Position numbers and translations under genes: made by a program. Positions 1-10,809 of a DNA stretch of 64,000 bases are shown here, piece after piece. Numbering within the stretch: position 1 is the first letter of the stretch; the number at the start of each line of letters is the position of its first letter. Origin of the DNA: Eudorina sp. 2006-703-Eu-15 (Eukaryota > Chlorophyta > Chlorophyceae > Chlamydomonadales > Volvocaceae); NCBI GenBank assembly GCA_003117195.1, contig BDSI01000112.1, positions 279,422-343,421 of the forward strand, in the 5' to 3' direction. Under the pieces are notes generated by a model that saw nothing but the letters and a program-made list of their open reading frames with translations, searched no databases and was not told where the DNA came from.

Positions 1-326
1 CCGGCGGCGATATCACAGGCCGTGGCAGCTGTGGCTCACTTTCGCACCAGTGAGCACGGCAACAACGCTGGCTCAAACAACGTCCGTCGGGCCAACCATG
101 TTGCTATGCCCCGACAGGCAAGATGACTACTAGTGCATACGTTGGCTGGACAGTACTTGAGACGAACATTCATATGACTGGACCTCGTGTTTGTACAATG
201 GAGTTCAGGGCACTGCCTCGACCGTACACAACGTTCGCACTCGCATTGTGTGCTGTGATGGTTTGGGGCGGAGCACATACGGCCATGCGCCTTATGCACA
301 TTGGCAACGTATGGAGTTCTTCAGCG

Positions 327-331
327 TTACA
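327..331 (-). terminator. Candidate poly(A) signal of the ORMDL gene
   Basis: TTACA on the + strand reads TGTAA on the minus strand, the usual volvocine poly(A) signal. It lies about 300 nt past the ORMDL stop codon. Position and motif are seen; use as the signal is inferred. No convincing coding sequence lies between position 1 and the ORMDL stop. Confidence 0.4.
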
Positions 332-625
332 CTGTGGCATGAACATGCCAAGCAGGTGGTGCATTATGTGAGCACGTGTAAACCCGATGTCAGTTACGAA
401 ACCTTATCCATCGCCCAGCATCACCCGTCCACAACGTCATCGTGCACATCATATGTTGAGCCAGGAGGAACTCACACAGCACACATTGCCTCAACGTAGC
501 GTAATCCAACAAGCTCAACCCTGCGTCAGCCAGTTTCCCGTGAATTCCCTGCCCATAAGACCACGGCTGTAGCAATACAGGCACCACCGTCCAGCTACGC
601 AAGTGCCGCTGCTCACACGCCATTA

Positions 626-1087
626 TTAGTACTTGTTAATGCCGAAGATGCGGACCTTGTGCAGTGCCGGAAGTTTCGCAATGAGGAGGACCACAACTAC
701 CGCCAAGTTCAGGCCTAACGGCTGTTTCCGGAAGTCTGTGCCGTGAGTTGCGAGCACAAACAACAACACCGGGACCACCGTAAAAATCTTTCTGTTCGTT
801 GTGCCATAGGCCTCATTATCTACTTGCTCCCAGAAGGTCAGCGCCTCGTACTTGCCATGGTCCTCCGGGTTCGGAGAGCCCTTGATCCAGTGCAGCAGAT
901 AGTACGTTGCAACGCCATGTATGAGGTGTACGTAGGTCCAGGCCAACCCAGCGTCGTCTACCAGCGCAGAGATTCCAAGCCAGCCTAGCACGATGACTGC
1001 CAAGTACCACGTCCAAACGCTAGGGTAATTGAGCCAGTTCGTGTTCTTGTTGACGTCCACCTCTGAGACAGTCCTTCTGACAGGCAT
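626..1087 (-). CDS. ORMDL: ORMDL-family regulator of serine palmitoyltransferase
   Basis: Single-exon gene of 153 codons plus stop, the usual length of ORMDL proteins. ORMDL proteins are multi-pass ER membrane proteins that bind serine palmitoyltransferase and restrain sphingolipid synthesis. Diagnostic features seen are NTNWLNYPSVW near the N-terminus, the LIHGVATYYLLHWIKGSP segment, WEQVD, and the C-terminal LPALHKVRIFGINKY, which is nearly invariant in the family. Several hydrophobic segments fit membrane spans. The start at 1087 (MPVRRTVSEVD) was chosen because it gives the family length; an in-frame extension to 1168 exists but does not resemble the family. The gene diverges from the acetyltransferase gene that begins at 1573. 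Confidence 0.95.
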   Translation of the reverse strand: MPVRRTVSEVDVNKNTNWLNYPSVWTWYLAVIVLGWLGISALVDDAGLAWTYVHLIHGVATYYLLHWIKGSPNPEDHGKYEALTFWEQVDNEAYGTTNRKIFTVVPVLLFVLATHGTDFRKQPLGLNLAVVVVLLIAKLPALHKVRIFGINKY

Positions 1088-1572
1088 GGACCCTTGCTTG
1101 TTGCAAAGATTGAAGTAAACCCAACGGGTGAAATTCCAACCCACGTAAAACACGAACTCAAAGCTCAAGGTAATTTAATGAGAGCAGTGCACTGTCACAG
1201 CGTTTGTAGAATGGAAGACGTTCAGTTTAGCAGCAAAAGCGTGTTATGATAAGTGGCGTGTCTAATTACACCAGGTCTGTGAAAGCATACACAAATTAAT
1301 GGTGACATGAAAACGTGCTTCCATTTGGAAAAAGAAGATGGTGGTATGCTGTACGATGCTCGCCGTGCAAAATTGCGAGGGCAAACAGGCCCAAAAAGAT
1401 CAAACCGCTCGGCATATTTATTATAGCTCCCAAACCCTTTTTACGAATCATACAGTCCATGTTACGCTTCCTGTGGTGCAAACCGGGTGTTTATCACCCG
1501 CCTTCGGCACGACGTCTTTGCCGTTAGCCTATCGGTTTTTATACTCATGAGCAGCGGCACCCTACCAGGTGC
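1088..1572. promoter_or_regulatory. Shared upstream region of ORMDL and the GNAT gene
   Basis: About 485 bp between two divergently transcribed start codons, so both promoters must lie here. It is more AT-rich than the coding DNA on either side. I see no recognisable TATA or other box that I would assign. Confidence 0.4.
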
Positions 1573-3567
1573 ATGTCCACAGCGCAGGGGGAGCGCCGGT
1601 TGCGCCTAGCGGCCACCCGGTCCTTGCTGTATACGCTTCCGTCGAACGAGCTTTTTGAGTTACCCGGTCGGCCCCATGTTGTGTACCAGCTTAGGACATA
1701 CTCCAATACCAGCAATGCGGAAGAAGCAGCGCAGCAAGCTCGCCTCGATTCACCATTCCTGTTTAAAGCGTTTGAGACCGGTCAGATAGGACCAAAGCGA
1801 TTGGCACGTATGCATGGTGGCAAGCCCCGTGTGGCCACCATTCACGAGTACCTCGATTGGACGGTGACTGCACAAGCTGCTGGGGGAGATGACGAACTGG
1901 TCAGTGCCTTGAAACCTTATCGCAAGTTTGCCTTGTTATGACATGCTAATCAATTACATCAATATATATACGAATGCCTTCCCTCAGGATTTCGGTGGCT
2001 TCAGGGTTCTCGTCATTCTCCCACGGTACCGCAGCGGCTGGCCGCCACCTGATGGCGAGGTCACAGCGCCAGGCGACACACGAAAGCCGCAGCTCATAGG
2101 CGCACCGAAGAGCCCACTACCGGCACTGCAGTCACACGGGAAGCCGGTCACGGCTGCCACCATCCGGTCTGGTCCCGGGTACCTCGAAATACCATTCGTC
2201 GCAACACATGAGAACAAGCGTGGGAGGGGCTACTGCAGGCAAGTCACTTGGTTTGGGCTGGGTTTTGCGCTAAAACGTCGCTGTATTTGACACGCGCATG
2301 CATTACCAGTACTGACCCCTCAACCCCAACCGCATGCAGGTGCCTCGTTGAGGCCATTGAGGAGATCGCACGAGCGCTGGGGCTGAAGAAGCTCATGCTG
2401 TGCAGTACCAATGACGCCGCGGTTCAGAGCACTTGGCAACACCTGGGTTTCGATTATGCATCCGATGAGCAGATGGAGGAGTGGGACATTCTCCACACTG
2501 ATCTTGTGTACCTGCAGAACACGACGCAGATGCACAAGGACGTACCGCCACCACGGCGGCTGAAGTCCGTCATCATCAAGCACGAAGCTTTCCGGCAGCG
2601 CTGTTACGCGTTTGTTGGGCAGAAACGGCAGCATCGTCCAGCAGGCAGTGCGCACGCTGCGAGCATGCCGCAGGCATCGCGGCAGCGGCTGAGCAGCAAG
2701 CGCAGCGAGAGCACCAGCAGGGACGAGTCGCAGTCGGTCGCAGCTCGTGACCACCCGACGGCGGTGGGTCAGGCTGGCGCCGCGGAGAAAGCCTGCAGTG
2801 TCGGGGGTCCGCAGCTACACGTCAGCACTTCGACTACCGCAGTCGCACCCTCGACGGCGCAGGCCGCAGCGTGCGTCCCTGGCCGCCTGGCGGCCAGGCC
2901 TTTGGTGGATGATGGTGGACGGACAAGCGGCATGCTGGGACGTGACGATGCCATTGCGGGCGGGGGCCCGCCGACACCTCAGCCTGCTGACGGCGGGCAC
3001 GTGCGACCGTTACACGTCCATGCTGTCTCGGACCCACCCAGCACGTCGCAAGCGAACGTGGCGCACGTGTTGCGCTCGCCCACTGGCGGTCAGGCCGTAG
3101 GCTTGATGCTGACTGGATCGGAGCGTCAGACAACACTTGAGGTTGGGGCTGCCGGCACGCTGAACAGCCACAGCATGCCGATCGCTGAAGTGGGTCAGGG
3201 CCTCGGTTCGTTCGGCCTCGAATGGCAGGAAGGCTGGGTGGGCGCCGATAATGTCCATGTGGCCCTGCCGCTGCAAGGGGGGCCTTTTCCGCCGGAGACG
3301 GTTACTGGGCCGCCATTTCCCCACCCAGGGTTGCACGCCGGGCCGCTAGCAGGTGCCGGGCCGGCAGATGCCATCACAGCAGCCTCTCTGGGCTTGCAGC
3401 CGCACGCAACGGGGCTCTCTGTCGCCGGGAATGGGGTAGTGACGGCGTCCACGGGCTTGCAGCAGGTGGCGCAACCTGGTTGGGGGGAAACGCTCGAGGG
3501 AGGCCTTCCTCCTGGAGTCGTGTTGGCCGTCAGCACGACGGACTTGCAAGCGGATGGGGCAGGATAG
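1573..3567 (+). CDS. GNAT-fold acetyltransferase with long disordered tail
   Basis: Proposed exons 1573-1899, 1988-2238 and 2340-3567, about 601 aa. Exon 2 carries DFGGFRVLVILPRYR (beta strands) and LEIPFVATHENKRGRGYCR, the acetyl-CoA-binding loop of GNAT enzymes (R/Q-x-x-G-x-G/A). Exon 3 continues with CLVEAIEEIARALGLKKLML and an STWQHLGFDYAS segment like the W-x-x-xFGF end of plant PHD/IDM1-type acetyltransferases. No PHD finger is visible. Residues from about 300 onward are low complexity, rich in A, G, P, Q and T. The donor of exon 1 is uncertain: GTGACT at 1864 is an alternative to GTCAGT at 1900, and further 5' exons may exist. Intron 2 appears to be GC-AG. The substrate is unknown; a nuclear, histone-type role is only a guess from plant relatives. 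Confidence 0.72.
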
Positions 3568-5934
3568 TTGGTTGGGCTTGTACGGGGCGGTCGGGAGCGC
3601 CAGAAAGGGCTGGGCAACAAGTCCCTGGTGTGAACTAACTTCATGTTGCATGCGAAAGCACATGGTTGCGTGTGTAGGTGTAGGCATGTGTGGCTTAGGG
3701 CGCGTGTTTGGGTGAGGGCAGCATGGGTAGCAAAAAATTGTGTGCAGTTCTGTGTTGTCACGTCTAAGAAGGCTAGAGCTGCGTGGGAATCCACTTGTGG
3801 TTCAACGAAGTGCGGTGCCAGATCGGTCATAGAACTGGTAGATCTCACACGCAGGTGAGGACTGATCACGAGTTGGGCTCGGATATGTTTTTCTCCCTTA
3901 AGCAGGTATGGCGCTTTAGGCGCTGGGTTAATACATGTCGCGCTGCAGATAGCGTGTCCCCCATTAAGCCATGAAGGTTTCGGCTCGCCTCATGGGTTTG
4001 CAGATTAGCGAGCCCCTGCAGTGAAATTTACCGATAAGGGCGTAGACGAGGGTGTCCAGGGTACACGCGAGTCCGGCGCACGCTTCGTTGAGGTATCAGC
4101 ACTGAACCGTGACTAACTACTGGTCAAGGCTGTTGTTAATGTCCGTTGGAAACGCTGCCTAGTGCGACTCGACTGTCGTACTTGTACACCGGCGCAGGCT
4201 GATTACATTGCCTGTCTGTGGTACTATGATCTCATTCATTGCAATGTTTGCCTTGTAAACGCGTGCGGATACAGTGCTTGTCTGCATGTATTGGTCACGC
4301 AACCAATTCGATGAGGTTTCTGGAGGCTTGGTAAGCTTTGTGGCCTGAGGCGAAGAAAGCGATGACACTTGATGGCTATCCTGGTTTGGCGCAGGTTTTA
4401 TTGGTGAGACAACGCAGCCAAACGCTGGTAATGTCTATGGTGGCGTCCTGCTGGCGTTCGTGGACGTATCAGTGTATGTATGGCGGGGTACAGTCACATC
4501 ATACACAGGAAAGGATGGAAACCCGAAACCCGATTCGAGGACAGTGCGCAAGGTACACACATGTAGTAATAATAGCAAAGGTATACACATGTGCAGCGCA
4601 AAAATGATTTTGGGTCGTCGTTCCGGCCGCACAAGGGACGCAAGGTACCCCGAGCCCTAGGCTGCTCTCCAGGACCTGTGGGAACCTGACTACGGTCCCT
4701 TTCAGCGAGCGAGCATAGTTATGCGTAGCTTAATGATAAGCTCCATCAGCGTCCGTTGCCGCTGGTTGCCTGCCTGCTTCGCGCGCGCCAGGACAGCCTT
4801 TGACATGGTGCTCGAATGCCCATAATGATGGCTGCGAGCCCGAGCGAGCAGGAGGGGCACACCTTCTCGGTTGCCCTCCCTCCTTGGCCTGAAAGCCAAG
4901 AATGCTCTTGGCAAGATGCCTTGTACTGATACTTGAACACGTTGCCGACAGTCACGGTACGCGCCCCTGTGAGGCATGAATCCGTTTCGCGCGTGTTCGT
5001 GTGTTTACTTTGCGCCCAATATCAGCAACGCAGCCCACGGCCTAACAAAATCTGGTGGCGTAACACGTCCCAGCTGCTCTTCTGGCCCGCGACGTGGCGA
5101 GGTGTATGTCTTGCAAGAAGACTGTTTATGTTAGCGTGGCATGGTTAGTGTGCGGTGCGCACACTAACCCCCAGCAAATGCATAAGAACCAATGAGAACG
5201 GTACTGGACGTAACCCCGAAGTCCATATTTACGAACTCGTCCCAAAGCCATCAGGTTTTCAGCAAACTAGCTGGGCAGATCCAACTCTATACGTATCTTC
5301 CGGCCCACGTGCTTTAAAGCCTTGGGTGCGAAAGCGAACTGGACATTCGCATTTACTGGCATTTACGCCTGTCGCCTGCATCCATTCGAGTGGGATCTTC
5401 CTACCATCATTCTGTCCTACCCACGGCCGAATCAAACTTGCTTCCCTGCCAAGAGCTGAGTCCGCTGTGTGCCTCCGGTCGGCTCCGGTTACCGGCCAAC
5501 CGACTAGCGGCGGACGACAGTTACATCCGGCTCTCAAGTAATATTCGCTCATCAATCAAACCGTCGCGAATACAATTTGCGGAACAAAAACGCGCCTCGG
5601 TTGGTCCTGCAAATGTCAGGTGGACGGGTCGCAACTGTTGTCTGCGGCGTCGCCCGCGGAACACCGCAGAGGGGTTGCCGACACTGCAAATCACGCGTAT
5701 GAGTGAAAAAATTGTATAATATAGTATTTAGTGGGGTATTAGTGCATTTCCATGCCATATTCCGGGTCAGGCTCCAGGGAGGCGCTGGCTCAGCTATGTC
5801 GGCATAACAAGTCCGATCCAACGCTATCGGTCCCTTTCATACCTTGCAGCATTTTGCAAGGACTTGTCCACCAACGGCTTATTAAGCCGTCCTCTTTCCC
5901 CTAGTTGGGCCTAGGTCTCAGCAAGGCGTGAAAA
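3568..5934. other. Long intergenic stretch, no gene supported
   Basis: This holds the 3' flank of the acetyltransferase gene and the upstream region of EF-2. Open frames are short (under about 130 codons), overlap on both strands and show neither family motifs nor splice-consistent extensions. The last several hundred bases before 5935 must contain the EF-2 promoter and 5' UTR. Confidence 0.5.
4254..4258 (+). terminator. Candidate poly(A) signal of the GNAT gene
   Basis: First TGTAA found after the stop codon at 3567, implying a 3' UTR of roughly 700 nt. Confidence 0.35.
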
Positions 5935-8900
5935 ATGGTGAGCTGCAGCCGACACCCTGCGGCGTAGTTGAATTTGCAATCTAGGTCGACTGTCTCCCAC
6001 ATCGTGACATGTTTCTTCCTGCGTGGTCCAATATGGCCGCAGGTGAAGTTCACTATCGAGGAGATCCGCGCGCTCATGGACAAGAAGCACAACATCCGCA
6101 ACATGAGTGTCATTGCTCATGTCGACCACGGTAGGCAGTGAATGTGTTTGCAGTGCAATTGTTCGCGGTATGACGGCAGTTCCCGGCGGCTGCAGGCAAG
6201 TCTACGCTCACGGACTCGCTGGTGGCTGCCGCCGGTATCATGGCCGTGGAGCAGGTACGCGGCTGCCGCTTCCGAAACAAATCCGCCAAATCCATATTAA
6301 GTAATTTTCACCTTTGCAGGCCGGAGATGCTCGTCTTACGGACACGCGCGCCGACGAGCAGGAGCGCGGTATCACCATCAAGTCGACTGGTATCTCGCTC
6401 TACTACCAGATGTCGGACGAGGACCTGAAGAACTTCACCGGCGAGCGTGATGGCAATGATTACCTGGTGAACCTGATCGACTCTCCCGGTCACGTCGACT
6501 TCTCTTCTGAGGTGACGGCCGCGCTGCGTATCACCGACGGTGCTCTGGTGGTCGTGGACTGCGTGGAGGGCGTCTGCGTGCAGACGGAGACTGTGCTCCG
6601 CCAGGCGCTTGCTGAGCGCATCCGCCCCGTCCTGACCGTCAACAAGATGGACCGCTGCTTCCTGGAGCTGATGCTGGAGGGCGAGGAGGCGTACACGACC
6701 TACCTGCGTGTGATTGAGAACGCCAACGTGATCATGGCCACGTACCAGGATGCGGCCATGGGCGACATCCAGGTGTACCCGGACAAGTCCACCGTGTCGT
6801 TCTCGGCGGGTCTGCACGGGTGGGCGTTCACCCTGACCACGTTCGCCCGCATGTACGCCTCCAAGTTCGGCATTGACGAGGCGCGCATGATTCAGAAGCT
6901 GTGGGGCGACAACTTCTTCGACCCAGCCACGAAGAAGTGGACGTCCAAGCAGACGGACTCCCCCACCTGCAAGCGTGGTTTCGTGCAGTTCATCTACGAC
7001 CCCATCAAGACCATCATTGACCTGGCCATGAAGGACGCCAAGGACAAGCTGTGGCCTATGCTGGAGAAGCTGAACGGTGCGCGGGCGTAGTCGCATACTG
7101 GCTGGCTTCGTTACGCGGACGGGATTTTGTTACAAAGACGGGGTGTTGCATACCTAGCGCGTCTTGGTCAAGACCTTCTCAAGCATGGTTTCTCGTGTTG
7201 CTGTGCAATTGTGGTCGGTGGTGCGTGTAGAAGTTTTGACTGTATGTGACAGGGATTGCACAGCAATTTGTAGCTCTGCACCTTCCCCTTTCCGCGTCAG
7301 CTTATTCCCTGGCGTGTCTTGGGGCCCCCTCGTCTTCGCAGTGATGAGCCGCCTCAAGACGGAGGACAAGGAGCTCAGCGGCAAGCCGCTCATGAAGCGC
7401 ATCATGCAGTCGTGGCTGCCGGCCAACGAGGCGCTCCTGGAGATGATCGTCTACCACCTGCCGTCGCCCGCTAAGGCCCAGAAGTACCGTGTGGACGTTC
7501 TGTACGAGGGCCCGCTGGATGACGCGTACGCCACCGCCATCCGCAACTGCGACCCGAACGGCCCGCTGATGTGCTACGTCTCGAAGATGATTCCCACCGC
7601 CGACAAGGGCCGCTTCTTCGCCTTCGGCCGTGTGTTCGCCGGCAAGGTGGCCACCGGCGCCAAGGTCCGCATTATGGGCGCCAACTACGTGCCCGGTAAG
7701 GTTTCTCGTATGTGCGCGTTTGCTCGGGGGGGGGGGGGGTAAAGTAGCGGGCAACGACAGACGGGGCTCATTGTCGGGAGGCTTTGAAAGTTTAATTGTA
7801 GGAACGAATGCGCAGGGTTTAGGCCTGTGCTATGCTTGGGAAACCGCGCTGTCCAGCACGGAATACGTGCTCATGGTCACTGACTGCTGTTTGCACAGCA
7901 GCTCCTGCATGCCGTCCCTAGCCAGCATCTGCTTTATGTGCAAGGTCCTGGGAGGGGAGGTTGGTCACGTGCCTCAACTCAAATACATGGCATTGAATCT
8001 GACTTTGGATTGATGACCTCTCGTGATGGCCTCTCGTGATCCGTACGACAGGCGAGAAGAAGGACCTGTACAACAAGTCGGTGCAGCGCACCGTGCTGTG
8101 CATGGGCCGCAAGCAGGAGGCCGTGGAGGATGTGCCATGCGGTAACACCGTCGCTCTGGTGGGCTTGGACCAGTACATTACCAAGACCGCCACCATCACC
8201 CGCGAGGGCTGCGAGGATGCCTTCCCCATGAAGGCCATGAAGTTCAGCGTGTCGCCCGTCGTGCGCGTGGCTGTGGAGCCGAAGAACGCCTCGGATCTGC
8301 CGAAGCTGGTGGAGGGCCTGAAGCGCCTGGCCCGCTCCGACCCCATGGTGCAGTGCATCATCGAGGAGACCGGTGAGCACATCATTGCCGGTGCCGGTGA
8401 GCTGCACTTGGAGATTTGCCTGAAGGATCTGCAAGACGACTTCATGGGCGGCGCCGAGATCAAGGTGCGTTGGGATACGCTGACATGGAAACGGCAATTA
8501 TCCCAGGATACAACGCACTCGCTCGGCACGCGAGGTGCAGGAAAACCAGGCTAGCTCTGAATTCGCCATGGCATCGGTCGAATAATGCAGTATAGTTGCC
8601 TTTCGGAGGCTGTATTTGGCGGCTGTGTCGTTGCGCGGTAATCTTGATCAGTTAATGGTCTGCACCAAGACAGTCTTCGCCAACGCAGTGTCCTCGTTTG
8701 CTCTCTCCCATGCCGTAGATTTCGGAGCCGGTGGTGTCGTTCCGCGAGACGGTCACGGCCCAGTCGGACCACACCGTGATGTCCAAGTCGCCCAACAAGC
8801 ACAACCGCCTGTACATCCAGGCCCGCCCCATGGAGGAGGGTCTGCCGGAGGCCATCGAGGCGGGCAAGGTAGGCCATGTCCCTAAGAAAGCAAGCGGAAG

Positions 8901-10002
8901 TCGCCAGTTAGCTGTACGTGGGGAGCAGGCCCGAGTGTTGAGAGTGAATCCAGGTCTACACCGTGTTTTTGGTCGTGGAGATGGTTGTGCACTTCGGATC
9001 TGTAGCATGACATTTCGGTTGTATGTATTGTCTCGTCGTCGTGTCGTAGGTTGGCCCGCGCGACGACCCGAAGGTCCGCTCTAAGATCCTGTCGGAGGAG
9101 TACGGCTGGGACAAGGAAGTCGCCAAGAAGATTTGGTGCTTCGCCCCGGACACGAACGGCGCCAACATGATGGTGGACGTGACCAAGGGTGTGCAGTACC
9201 TGAACGAGATCAAGGACTCGTGCGTTGCCGCCATGCAGTGGGCGTGCAAGGAGGGTGTCCTGGCGGAGGAGAACATGCGCGGTGTGGTCTTCGAGTTCAT
9301 GGACGTGGTGCTGCACACCGATGCCATCCACCGCGGTGGTGGCCAGATCATCCCGACGGCGCGCCGGTAAGATGCGCGTGGGAGAATGCATGGAGAATAT
9401 TAATATTTGAGTAATGAGTCACTTTCCGAATGTTCATGCTAGTGATCCCCATTCGCCATGGGGTCCATTGGACTTGCACTTGGTAACGTCCTCGTGGGGC
9501 TTAAAGCTGGATTCTTTTCAGGTGTTGAGGTCGTACGACTGCGGTGTGCAGATGTTTTGTGCGAACTTGTGTTCATGTAACCTCGTTGCCCCTGTTGCCA
9601 CGCAGTGTCATCTACGCCGCTGAGCTGGTCTCCCAGCCGCGCCTGTGCGAGCCCGTGTACCTGGTCGAGATCCAGGCGCCCGAGAACGCGCTGGGTGGCA
9701 TTTACTCGACCCTCAACACCAAGCGCGGTATGGTGTTCGAGGAGATGCAGCGGCCAGGTACCCCCATGTACAACATCAAGGCCTACCTGCCGGTCGTCGA
9801 GTCTTTCGGCTTCACGTCGGTGCTGCGCGCCAACACCTCGGGCCAGGCTTTCCCGCAGTGCGTGTTCGACCACTGGGACGTCATGCCCATGAACCCCCTG
9901 GAGAAGGGCAACCAGGCCAACACGCTGGTCACCCAGATCCGGACGCGCAAGGGCCTCAAGCCCGAGCCGGCCCCGCTCTCCGAGTACGAGGACAAGTTGT
10001 AA
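5935..10002 (+). CDS. EFG2: Translation elongation factor 2 (EF-2)
   Basis: GTPase that moves tRNA and mRNA through the cytosolic ribosome. Coding exons are 5935-5937, 6043-6130, 6196-6254, 6320-7076, 7342-7695, 8052-8464, 8719-8868, 9050-9366 and 9606-10002, giving 845 aa, the normal EF-2 length. The P-loop AHVDHGKST (residues 26-34) is rebuilt across introns 2 and 3. DSPGH and NKMD GTP-binding motifs are intact, as is [19 protein letters not shown] with Thr57, the position phosphorylated by EF-2 kinase in animals. His702 in [15 protein letters not shown] is the diphthamide site. All eight introns are GT-AG. Exon 1 codes only for the initiator Met (ATG followed directly by GTGAGC), so the 5' UTR is spliced. 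Codon use is extremely biased to C/G endings, as expected for a very highly expressed gene. Confidence 0.98.
7726..7739. repeat. Poly-G run in EF-2 intron 5
   Basis: Fourteen consecutive G residues just downstream of the exon 5 donor. Homopolymers like this are prone to length errors, but it lies in an intron and does not affect the protein. Confidence 0.9.
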
Positions 10003-10809
10003 GCAGCATCCTCAGTGCTGTTGCTGCAGCAGCTAGAAGCGCAGCCGTTCCGTTTTCTGTGGTGTGTGCTCACAGAGTGAGCTGGGGTCTCGAGGCGGGT
10101 GTCGCTAGATGTCGTTACAGCGGCAGGGCGCATGGCTGCGAGAAGCGATGGAAGCATGGCCGGTGCTGTGAAGCCGGGACACCGAAGCTGGGGGATGCGT
10201 CTGGTGATGCGCGTCTTCTGAGCGCAGGGTGGACGAAGCGATTCGACTGGCATGAGGGATATGGTTGTCTGACTGCGCGTTCCTGCGGGGTATGGGCCTG
10301 CGAGGGAGCTATCAATGCAAATGTGCATGCCGAAGCGGCGGGCCCAGCCCCGGAGGTTGACCAAAATAGGTGTTAGAATACTGACCCGTTTTTTGTTCGA
10401 CAGGTGCAGGGCGGCTGGACTATATTTGTCGCGGTTATACAGTTTGAAAGCAAATGACATTTGGTTTTTTGTTGATACGGGAGCCGAAGACCACATTGCT
10501 TTGAACTGCGGTGAAGTTCAGCTGACGTCTTCGACGGGGCGAGAAGGCAGGTCGAGCTTGAGCATGTCCTTGCAAGTGCGACGTCGGTCGCAGCTTAGGA
10601 CCCATGGTACTGAGCGAGCGATTCTTGCCGGCTTCGGCTGGCCCTGTAAGAATGGCTCGCAGTTACGTTGCACGTAGATCTCCATCGGATCACCCCGGTT
10701 CTCACCGTATTAGCTGCCTGCTTGTTGCGCCGAGTATCAGTCCAAGGTTTTAGGGTCTTTGTAGTTCTGCACATCGATTGTAGTTCTGCACATCGCTCTG
10801 CTAGCTTGC
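10003..10809. other. EF-2 3' UTR and TPR-gene upstream region
   Basis: No coding frame is supported. The first half is presumably EF-2 3' UTR, ending after the TGTAA at 10645. The remaining 160 bp or so would hold the promoter of the TPR gene. Confidence 0.5.
10645..10649 (+). terminator. Candidate poly(A) signal of EF-2
   Basis: TGTAA about 640 nt after the EF-2 stop codon; the first such motif in the 3' flank. Confidence 0.45.

Noticed and set aside
1088..1168. N-terminal extension of ORMDL to 1168
   Set aside because: The added 27 residues do not resemble the family, and the internal ATG gives exactly the typical 153 aa.
3195..3869. 224-codon minus-strand frame opposite the GNAT tail
   Set aside because: No motif and no splice continuity; the + strand frame is linked to the GNAT domain.
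4702..4977. Minus-strand 91-codon frame in the gap before EF-2
   Set aside because: Overlaps another open frame on the same strand, has no recognisable motif and no splice partners.
6308..7096. 262-codon open frame antisense to EF-2
   Set aside because: Mirror of an extremely codon-biased gene; the Arg/Leu/Val/His composition is the usual shadow pattern.
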